Of a stretch of DNA of 64,000 nt, positions 35,701 through 47,700 are shown one piece after another. Source of the stretch: Steromphala cineraria (taxonomy: Eukaryota > Mollusca > Gastropoda > Trochida > Trochidae); contig OU744721.1 in assembly GCA_916613615.1 (NCBI GenBank), forward strand, positions 71,553,060 to 71,617,059. Direction: 5' to 3'. The notes under the pieces are model-generated. The model had not been told where the DNA came from and did not search any database. It was given only the letters and a program-made list of their open reading frames with translations. The position numbers were made by a program, and so were the translations under genes. Every line of letters begins with the position of its first letter. The stretch's first letter is position 1.

Positions 35701-38700
35701 AGGTCAGACTGTTATCTATACATTTTGAAATTCGTTTAATGTCTATACATGCCATTATTATAGTGAACATATGTAATATGTTATTTTTGTTCAAAGTCAG
35801 TATTTAATTTTGAGCTTTCAGCTACCAGGGTAATTAATATATTTCAATTTGAATACACAATTAACAATTCTCATCTCTCCTTGTCTACAGACTGACCCTC
35901 TGTTTGCCCTTGAATGTGTAGTAGACAGTCAGTGATCCCTCCTCTGTGTCCGACTGTCCTTGTTCCAGCTCCACAGAGCAATCCACCCACTGAGGGCGAC
36001 GCCCACTCATCATCCACTTCATACTCCCCTTCTTCAACCATGAGCTCTGCCAATGTTTAAAGTTACAATGATAATTCAAGAACTAAATCTATTTGCAAAG
36101 CTCCTACAATCTCCTGATAGCCTACCCTTGTTAACCTTGTAGTTGGTTCCTAAAAAATTTGTTTAAGCATGACAACGATAATAAGTTTATTTCATAAAGG
36201 TACTATAACTATTTCAAGATCTTAATTTGCACAATGGCTAGTTATCGATAAGCCATATGAGGAATATCCTGTTAAGGAAATTAGGCAATTTTTGTAGCTG
36301 TTTGGATACCCTAATGAACTGCAGAATTGGAGGATGTAACTAGTATGATTAATGTTTAATGCTCCAAATTCATTTCAATTTATTAACATTCATATGTTTC
36401 TTGAAGCACTCAAGCTGAATCAAGGCTTATGTTGATAAGGAATGGGGAAAATATGACAAAAGCTTTTTTATGTTGATTAACAATGTGATCTTACCTTTTG
36501 TACAGCACTCTCAATGTAGTTGAAGTTTTCAACCTCTCTTGTATTTCTCTCCTGCAGCTTCTTAAGGATTTCCTCCCTCATTGTGAGAGAGATTCTGACT
36601 GTAGGTGAGCTCCTGTGGGTACTGCTCTCACTCTCTGTAGAGATATAGACAAAACATCAAGAGATGATATTCTCTTTGCTCTGCGCTGGTTATTGGCTCT
36701 ATACAAATAATAGTAGTAGTAGTAGTAGTAGTAACTTAAGAACACATTAAGAACTATCAGTAGATATAAGCTGCATCTGATAAACACCTTAAATGAAAAT
36801 AAGGAAAGAACATTGATTTGCCTGGTTTCACATCTCAATGTAGAGATATAGACAAATATTAAGTCAACAAGAAAGGATAAATATTATTCTTCAGGATTAT
36901 GTCAAAGATACTTTGAGAAATAAATACATGCTACATCAAAATACATTTTCAAAAACTAAACTTAACATTTGATAGAAAGATTTAATATGTCTATGTACAA
37001 TTTCAAATGATTTAATAGATATCACCAGTCATCAGCAAGCAGAAACTCCTTTCAACCTCATACATTTTTTGTTAATTATTCAATTTTGTAATGATATGCC
37101 CTATTCTTGTTGATGATTTACAACCTGACCAGCAAAATCAATATGATGCTCCACTTCCCACACAACAAAGGTTCATGATATCAAATCAATTATTTAATCA
37201 ATCAAACATATGCTGTCACAACACATAGCTTTATCCTGCTACTTCAGTGTATATATGTCACAGTAGGGTTCCAACCTATACCCTGATAGCCTTCAGGCCA
37301 AAAAAAGCAAATAAAATAGCACCACCCTGATGGCAATTCAATGCTGCCATTGCTGCTTAGCTTGCAAGCGGTGTTCTTAAGATTTCTATACTACATAATA
37401 GTGTATGGACTTCAAAATAGTTTTGCTGAAAACATGCAGGTCAGAAAACTTTATGAGCAGCTAACAGTCAGAAATACAATGTGTTTGGTCAGATAGATAT
37501 CAGGCTGAAAGACTGATTTTCTTGGAGATTATCTACTTATGTTTCACAATTTTGGCAACCTGTAAGAAGTAAAACCTTTAGTATTGAAGCCCTACAAGTT
37601 GGACAGTCTGATATCAAGAACAGTTTGATTTTCAGGAAAATTGCTTCTTTTGTGTGAAAAGATGATGTCAAAATATATGGCAGTAATAGGGTTAAATTTG
37701 ATTTAAATATCTAGATGGAAGTATTTACTAAGCGACAAAATATATACAAAGAAATACAGATAATCTACCCGTCACTTACCATAAATGAATATGCCCTTGT
37801 ACATTATACATGTATTTTGATGATTATTCACATATGAAGCCTAGTTAAAGTCACATCCCTTTGTGAGTCATGAGTTGAATAAGAAAAACTGAATATTAAT
37901 TAGCAACATATGTTTTTACACAGACAATAGATAAAAATACCCAATAAATTTATCCATATAATCCTTATGCAAGTGTAATGAGAAGATCCTTCATATGCTT
38001 TGTGATACAGTGACTGCGTAACAATGAAAGGACTGGATTTAACCAGGTAAATATTAATCTACATTTACTGTATAATTTTGTGCTGCATTAACTGGTTTAA
38101 TTTTCATTTGTTTAACAGCTGTACAAGGAAATAGCATTGACAATATGTAAATATACATAATTTGTAGAAATAGGGTCATAATATTCATAAAGAGTTCATC
38201 TACATAAACTCAGTGTGAATATCTGGATCACATTCCTGTCTGTGTTTCTAAACAAGCTGAAAGTATACAGGTCATGAATCAGGTCCTTTATTAATACATT
38301 TATATCAAGATAATTAGGGTTTAAATGATTATTTGATATAGTTAATTACATTACTCAAGTTTTTCAAACTTCTAGTTGAAATATTTACAAGAATGTTTAC
38401 ATAACCTATAAAAATCCATATAGCCTTAAGCATATAAAAGATCCATTTCTGAGGTTTATTATTTGATAGTTTGTCAATATCTTGTTAGTTTTATTTAGGT
38501 AGAAGTAGTTCTCACATTCATCATCCATCAATGCTTATATGTATATATTTTGCATATATCTTAATATTACTTACAATCAGAATTCAGGTAATGTATCACT
38601 AAAGTAATATCAAAAGGTAAAATAAGTACATATTCATTATTAATTTTCAAGTCAATAATAAATATTATCCCAGTAATCAGATTTGTCAAGATTGGTGGCA

Positions 38701-41700
38701 GTCAAGAGCAATGGATATTGACTTGATCCTAGAGTCCGTCCAAAAGTGATATTGATTTGAGTTACTAACTAGAAATAAGTGCACATGATTCACTGTGATG
38801 TCCCCAGAAGCTTTCAGTCAAATCTCAGGAACCAAAGCATTTCGGAACCATGCAACCACGGACAGCTTGTTTCTTAAAAGCTTTGCAGACGACATAAAAA
38901 TAGACCCAATGACATGAACCCCTTGTTTCATCAATTAGCCCGTCCTTACTAATGATCCAGTCAAAATGCTGTTAATGAATTTAGGTGTTTTCAAGGTGTT
39001 TTGTTTCGTCCTATTTATAATGTTTCCCTTCGGTTTATAAAAACAGGTATTTACCTCATAAATAGTCTTTCATTGTATAAAAATAGAGCCATTGGCTCTG
39101 TAGCTCATCAGGCTTCATCATCAACTATGATGTAGAGTGTGGCCAATGTGATTCCCCCTTTGTAGAGGCCACAGGGTCACCAATCATAATATTAAGTATA
39201 TACTATAGGCGACAATTTTCAGTTTTCTAGGCCTTATACTTTAGGAGAAGATGAAAATGGTTTAAAGGATTTTCCTGTTGCCTTTATTATTATTATAAAG
39301 CTACAATTCATCATCCTCACTAGTCAAGGAGTCTGTACACAAAGTTTCAGCTTTCTAGGCCTTATGCTTCTGGAGAAGAAGATGAAAATAGGTTTTTAGG
39401 GTGTGGCCCCTGTGGCCTTTATTAGGGGTCACAGGGCCACCAAAGCTACAATTTATAATCTTCACTAGCCAAGGAGTCTGTACACAAAGTTTCAGCTTTC
39501 TAGACCTCATGGTTCTGGAGAAGAAGATGAAAATAGGATTTTAGGGTGCGGCCCCTGTGGCCCTTATTAGGGGTCACAGGGCACCCAAAGCTACAATTTT
39601 TAATCATCACTAGCCAAGGAGTCTGTACACAAAGTTTCAGCTTTCTAGGCCTTATGGTTCTGGAGAAGAAGTCGAAATTCCACAAAGTTACGGACGGACG
39701 AACGCCGGACACCAGGCCATGCCATAAGCCCATCGGGCCTTACAGGCCAGATGAGCTAATAAATAGAGAATATCAAATGAGTGTCCATGACATATTATGT
39801 TTACAACATCAGTGCCTCAATATTAGTAATTACAAAGAGCAAGGGATATAATGATATGTAGGAACGAAAGTTTCAAGAATAGTATCTCATGGGAAGGACA
39901 TTCTTTTTATTGTAACTTGTAATATACATTTATTACTTGCCCGGGTAAGATATCGCAGTGTAATATTTATAAGGCAGAATCAAACTAGTGTAATAACACA
40001 ACTCAAGTATTATGTCACAGTATTGCGTTGTTGTGACGTCACAATGTAAGCGCCCCGTCACAATGGCTGAAAAGTCGCGGGAATTTTGCCTAATTTCTAG
40101 GGCAAGTAATAAACAGAATAATAAACTTCCTTCCATTTAATATTTTTTTATCAAACTCATGAATGATTTGGCATCAAACTTGCTTTCGCCCGTTTTATAC
40201 AAATCATTAACTTAAATAGTAATAAATGAAAGGTCGTTCAGTATCCTCTATATATTTCAATGTATTGGCTTTAACGGATCCTTATTCATCAAATTTACTA
40301 TATAGTAATACTGTCTGTTCTAGAAGATGTTGTTATTCTGAGATCTTTTTTTTGTGTTAAAGCGCAACTATATATAGGTTTATGATACAGTTTCTATGAA
40401 GCCTATTGGATCTTATTGTCCAAGGAACCTACAAACATATAGACATCAACTTTATTTTACTTATAGTGCAAACATCATGCCATGGACAATAAGAAATAAT
40501 CACCAGATTAAAAAACAATTGGCTTCGTTGATCAAATTGCACCTACCTGTACCTTGTTTTTCTTGGAGCCAAGAAACTTTAGCTGGATCCTCAAAAGTAC
40601 AAGCCATGCCACTGAGCCAAGCCCAGCAGTATCTGGGCATCGCAGGGGTCAACTCAAACATAGGAGTGTCCTGTTCGAACGATGGAGTGCTCCTCATTGA
40701 CACAGTCCCTGATAAAGCCACGCTGGGCCTCATGGAAGTCCACGGCACGCTATCCTCTGACTTGGGGGTGGCGTCATCGGACATTGGGCTCTCTATAGTG
40801 GTCATGCTGTGTTGGGAAGTTGCCAAAGAGGTTGGTCGCTCAGCTTGACTGGAATGATCACTTGGTTCTTCAACATCAGATTTGGAGCTTTTTGAAAGCG
40901 TTGACGTCGATAGAAGGTCTGTTACAAAGTCGATGATTTCATCGTTGACCTCAGATGTTATGCTGGAGTTGATGCTGTCCATATTATCAAAAGAATTTAT
41001 CACAGGTACAAGTTGGTCATTAGAATCTGATTTCACTGTTTGATTGTCAGATACATCCATAGATGAATCTTCACCATTATCCATTTTATTCAGCTGTTCA
41101 TTTGATAGAATATCAGGCACATCCATAGACTTATCTAAAGAATTGGTCAGTTCATCACAATGCTTTGTATTGTCCATAGAAGGAACAGTGTCTTGAGTAT
41201 TAACATCGTCAGAGTTTATTGTCTCAGCACCTTCTTGAATAAGAGTATTAGCAGGTTTACTAGACATATTTATCACAGGAACGTCTTCCTTAGAAGATTC
41301 TGAAATGAAATGTTATCAAATTCTTCAACAAGAACATAAACGTATATTAACATAAACATATTTAGGTTTGCGAATTTAAAAAAAAAAATCCTGAAAAGAT
41401 TGATTTCATTATATGAGATAACAAAAACAACATGAAAAGTGAATAGTTCCTGTTATAGATAAAGAAAAGACTGTATAAGAAGCTACTTTATAAATTTTTG
41501 TCTATTGAACCATAGCTGAAAGTTCTATGAAAGAACTTACCACTTTGTCTGTTGCCATCAACAGCCTTGTTTATTGGGGTAGCAAGCGTCATCCCTCCAT
41601 AGGCATCTGTAGTGTCACTCACAGCAGGAGTTTTTATTTTTGTTGCCAATGTCATTCCTACAGCACCACTTGCCTCAGCTATATTCTGCATAGCGACAGT

Positions 41701-44700
41701 CCTAGGACTTGTTATCCTTGAAGCGGGACTACTAGTAAAACCTCCCTCACTCATGTCAGATAGAGCAGAAACTGAGCCTGGTCGAGGGACATATCTTCCT
41801 GAAGCTAGAACACTCCCCGAGCTGGAGAACTTGCTGGAATCTTCTAGATCGGACTCCGATACCGAGTCGGACATCATGCTGGAGAAGCTGTCATGGTGAA
41901 GAATTGCTGTGTTTTCCTTGAGGGATAGAATCTGCCACGTCTGGCCGCCAAGATTGTCTGATGTGATTCCCTTTCGGAAATAGATCTCCTGGTCATTCAG
42001 ACCCACAGCAAACACCTGAAATATGAGAGGGTAATAAAATTACTACCTAACATTTCTTTTTTAAAAATTCAATGAAAATTCTACCTCAAACTTGGTTGTT
42101 TAAACTGTCTTTGTAGATGATGGACCAATGAAACTCCCTAGTACTCACTACACCCTGAGCATGTTGAAATGCTGCACTTCTCAACTTTAAAATGTGGAAG
42201 TCTGTATGTGGAGAGGCTGTCTGTCATGTGCTGTGACACATGGGACTCTGTTATATAATGAGATAATGATCTAATAATTATTTAATCAATTCATAAATCT
42301 ACTTTTAAAATTCAAATGGTGCTTGTACTTTACTTAAAATGATGCTGGCAATGATGATGATCCTTAAGTAGTTATAAGCAACACTTGATTGCAAAAAGAA
42401 GGTCAACATACATATTTACATATTTTTATCCAATTCTGTACCAATCATGCATATCTGAAGACTCAGTACCGGTAATTGAGTTGTAGGTACCTACCTGATC
42501 ATTAGGAGTTACAGCTACATATGAAAGTTCTCCAACCATTTCCACCCAGGCCCTTCCTGTAGCTGCCTGTCTGTGGGTGAAGAGTTGTGCACCTTGGATG
42601 TCCTTACGATACCAAACCTAGGGAATCAAATAGATTTTAATGCATCTAAATCCTAATGTCAAGCAACAACGCCCACATCAATCAATCAATCAATTTTATT
42701 CAATAGAAAGGCCATTGGCCCATGTATAATTTATTCAAACATTTTACATGGCATACAGATTTACATTTCAAGATGTATTTTACGCTGTAAAAGAGATTGT
42801 TTAACCAACATTGTATCTATCAACTGCTTAAAACAATTTTCTCTTATTACAAAATATATTGTCTACTTCCAATCCACATTCAAGAATATCCAGCAAATAA
42901 GTTTTGTAGCACATACCAATGACAGGCTACTGACAGCGACCAACATACCTTTCCCTCCCGACTGAGAGCCCAGAGAGTGTTGAGACCGAGAGCCAGTTGC
43001 ATGAGCCGGGTGTCAGGGTCCGGGTAGGTGACCAGTGTCCAGTTGGTACCTGCAACATTCATCCACTGTCTTTACTGACCAGGGCCTACTTTCACAATGC
43101 TTACTAAGTGCTCAGTGTGGCATGTGAGTTATAAATACGATCAGGTGTCACCAGGAGAAAGCAACTACTAATCATCATTTTATCCGGTCAGTTGTATAAT
43201 GTACTGATGTGTCAAAGCAAACATTTGTCCAGTATATTTCTTAGAACTTGTTAACCATCAACACACTTTTTGATCAATTGTTGACAGTTGTGTGTTTTAT
43301 TTTAAAAACATGAATATCAATCAATTTCTTAAATTTTAACCTTCCTTAAGTGTTCCACAAATTCTCTTGGGGGGAATAACATATCACATCACATGAAGTT
43401 ACTCTATCCATCACTCACCATACACATGGTCCCGACTGACCCCGAGCCTCACCAGAGCCTGTCCGTCCCATGTGACCCCCCATACCAGTCCAGTGGGCCC
43501 CACGGAGAGGTTCATCAGCCCCTGGTTGTCGGTGGAGATGGGGCGCCACTCCCTCCCTTCAGGACAGTTGTGGGTCACTCCCACTCTCACAAATACCTGG
43601 AGGTTATCATAAGTCAAAGGGGTTGGGGCGTGTCAGGTGCTCTGTTAGCATGTACTGGGTAGTTACTAAGAGGTTGAAAATTTGTTAGATGTGATTCAAC
43701 GATAAAAGGTGTATTTTGCTGTTCCTGTTCATTATAAAAAATCTTATAGGAATAGATATATATCATACTTTATCTATCAATTGATAATAAATTGGAAACA
43801 ATGTATTAGTCCTTTCACTGAATAATTCATAGGAATTATTGCATTAAACACTTTTCCTTAATATCAAAAAGTAAATATGTATTTTAATTTATAACTAAAA
43901 AATAGAGCCATTGGCTCTGTAGCTCATCAGGCTTCATTATCAATTATGCTGTAGAGTGTGGCCAATGTGATTCCCTCATTGTAGGGGCCACAGGGTCACC
44001 AATCATACAGTTAAGTATATAGGCAACAAGTTTCAGCTTTCTAGGCCTTATACTTCAGGAAAAGAAGATTAAAATAGATTTGAAGGAAGTTCCTGTTGCC
44101 TTTATTAGGGGCAACAGGTGGCAAAGCTACAATTCATTCTGGAGAAGAAGATGTAAATAGGTTTTTAGGGCTTGGTCCCTGTGGCCCTTATCAGGGGTCA
44201 CAGGGCCACCAAAGCTACAATTTATAAGCTTCACTTGCCAAGGAGTCTGTACACAAAGTTTCAACTTCCTAGGACTTATTCTTCTGGAGAAGAAGATGAA
44301 AATAGGTTTTTAGGTCGTGCCCCCTGTGGCCCTTATTAGGGGTCACAGGGCCACCAAAGCTACAATTTATAATACTCACTCGCCAAGGAGTCTGTACAGA
44401 AAGTTTCAGCTTTCTAGGCCTAATGCTTCTGGAGAAGAAGATGAAAATAGGTTTTTAGGGCGTGCCCCCTAAACCCTTATTAGGGGTCACAGGGCCACCA
44501 AAGCTACAATTTATAATCCTCACTAGTCAAGAGGTCTGTACACCAAGTTTCAGCTTTCTAGGCCTTATGCTTCTGGAGAAGAAGATGAAAATAGGTTTTT
44601 AGGGTGTGCCCCCTGTGGCCCTTATTAGGGGTCACAGGGCCACCAAAGCTACAATTTATAATACTCACTCACAAAGGAGGCTGTACACAAAGTTTCAGCT

Positions 44701-47700
44701 TTCTAGGCCTTATACTTCAGGAAAAGAAGATGAAAATAGATTTGAAGGAAGTTCCTGTTGCCTTTATTAGGGGCAACAGGGCGACAAAGCTACAATTCAT
44801 TCTGGAGAAGAAGATGTAAATAGGTTTTTAGGGCTTGGTCCCTGTGGCCCTTATCAGGGGTCACAGGGCCACCAAAGCTACAATTTATAAGCTTCACTTG
44901 CCAAGGAGTCTGTACACAAAGTTTCAACTTCCTAGGACTTATTCTTCTGGAGAAGAAGATGAAAATAGGTTTTTAGGTCGTGCCCCCTGTTGCCCTTATT
45001 AGGGGTCACAGTGCCACCAAAGCTACAATTTATAATACTCACTCGCCAAGGAGTCTGTACAGAAAGTTTCAGCTTTCTAGGCCTAATGCTTCTGGAGAAG
45101 AAGATGAAAATAGGTTTTTAGGGCGTGCCCCCTTAAACCTTATTAGGGGTCACAGGGCCACCAAAGCTACAATTTATAATCCTCACTAGTCAAGAGGTCT
45201 GTACACCAAGTTTCAGCTTTCTAGGCCTTATGCTTCTGGAGAAGAAGATGAAAATAGGTTTTTAGGGCGTGCCCCCTGTGGCCCTTATTAGGGGTCACAG
45301 GGCCACCAAAGCTACAATTTATAATACTCACTCACAAAGGAGTCTGTACACAAAGTTTCAGCTTTCTAGGCCTTCTGCTTCTGGAGAAGAAGATGAAAAT
45401 AGGTTTTTAGGGCTTGGACCCTGTGGCCGTTATTAGGGGTCACAGGGCCACCAAAGCTACAATTAATAATCCTCACTAGTCAAGGAGTCTGTACACAAAG
45501 TTTCAGCTTTCTAGGCCTTATGCTTCTGGAGAAGAAGATGAAAATAGGTTTTTAGGGTGTGGCCCCTGTGGCCCTTATTAGGGGTAACAGGGCCACCAAA
45601 GCTATAATTTATAATCCTCACTAGTCAAGGAGTCTGTACACAAAGTTTCAGCTTTCCAGGGCTTATGGTTCTGGAGAAGAAGTCGAAATTCCACAATGTT
45701 TACGGACGGACGGACGGACGGATTGACGGACGGATGGACGGACGGACGCCGGACAACATGCCATGCCATAAGCCCATCGGGCCTTACAGGCCAGATGAGC
45801 TAAAAATGAAACTTTTGCAAAGAATATTTTGTATTTCAGATTCTCAAATCCATTAATTTTGTAAATACATCACTAGCGCTACAACTACCTGAGAAAGGTT
45901 ACAGATACATACCTGGCCAACGTTGTCTAGTCCCCACACACACAGGTGCCCCTTCTGCTGTGTTGGAATGTCAAACCCTCCAACTGCTATGTCAATGAAG
46001 AATGTGCCAGAGCTGATCTTACCAAATAGCTACAAAAAACATATAGCTCAATATTTCACAGGCAGTAGACACAAAGTATTAAGTTTTAATGTTGCTTTTC
46101 TTATTTTTTAAAATATTTTTTTTATTAAGACCTAAATCATACTATTATATGATAAAGTGTGCAATAAATGTGATGGCGTATCATAATTCTAAACTCACTT
46201 TAAGAATTCCAAGATTGTATAACTTTACCCAATAATTGAAAACTACCGGTAAATCTTTTTCTTGAAATGACTAATTGACACTTAAATCCCGAAAATTGAC
46301 TTTTCCAAACAGACTACGGTATATGTAGTTATTCAAGAGCATGAGAATTTTCTGGAAGGTAAAACCGTTTTTGAATGATACACCAAGGAGAGTAACTCCA
46401 AAGACAAGTTTGTATAACAATCCAAATCAGAGCATAACTTACAGGAATCTAGTAACTAGTTAAAATGAGAACATGTACAAAAACAAAATTCACATTCAAC
46501 AGTTCCACCTTGATGTTTATTGCTCAATTGACGTCGGTTGGAGACACATGAGATTTCTAAAATCCTACTGAATCAGAAAATAATGACAACAGATAACAAA
46601 TCTACAAGCAGCTGTTCTGCAAGAGATCGTCAGGTTACCTTAGCCCAGCAGTTGGTTGCCATGAACCTCCTGAACCTGATCCACTTCCTCTTCCGCACAC
46701 AAGAGTTCCAGTGACTCTCCGGGGTCCACGTCCCCGGGAAATTGGTCGCATACTGCCAACCCTACAGGAGTTATAAAAATTGTACGGTAAGTGCATCTTA
46801 CCAAATTATTGTTTACTGTCAAAAAAATATCACCAGAAAGTCGTTGACTTACAGTAGTTTTAAACAATTCACCATAAAAATGACAGGATCTCTAGGACTG
46901 ACCCTTTCTCTCTGCAAACTCCAACTGTTGCTTCACAATCTACAACTTATTTCTGATAATCAAAAACAACACTAAATGTACATATTTAAATCAAAATACA
47001 TAAATTCAACAGTTACCAACTGAATATTTACTACCGCAGTAGTCACTATACTTTACATGAAAAATACCAATAGGCAAAGGTTCAAAACTGTTGCTTCATA
47101 ATGAATGAAGAATTATTGATAATCATATAAATAAAATTAGGAAACCTTTTTAAATCATTATACATATACACATAAATCACTAAAAATTTACCAGTCACTT
47201 TACTGTTTAAATGAAAAATACTTAGTTTGCGATAGCCTATCTGAAGCCAGTGTACAGATCATCATCCTAACAACTTGTGATCATTGTAACTTGACCACCC
47301 AAAATATTTGAACAATTTGTTTCAACAAATGAAATATAAACCTGTTCTATCCTTTCATTAGATATCATTTGTTTGACAACAACATTAGGATCTATGTCAA
47401 ATGTTGCTTATACAGAATGAAGGAGTTGAAGATCCGTAAAAATATCCTCAATCGTCCTTCACCCAATCTAGTTAAAACTAGCTGTAATGTTATCGTTCCC
47501 TAAGTCCTTACTTTACATCTAGCTACTAACCCACCTGGTCCGTGTCACGCATGCGGGGAAATTAGCCAATGAAAAAAGAACTGGCTGATCCCTTTGAATC
47601 GGACAATCTAGTTAATACAAGCTGTTAGAATCGAATAATCTAGTTAAAACTAGCTGTAATGTTTATTTCCAATAAGTCATATATTACATCATTGATATTT

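Noticed and set aside
40396..40848. 150-codon plus-strand open frame
   Set aside because: Antisense to TECPR1 exon 9, whose minus-strand frame joins its neighbours in phase and matches the family.
46640..46867. 75-codon minus-strand open frame
   Set aside because: Frame shadow of TECPR1 exon 3; the correct frame gives ATNFPGTWTPESHWN and SCVRKRKWIRF.
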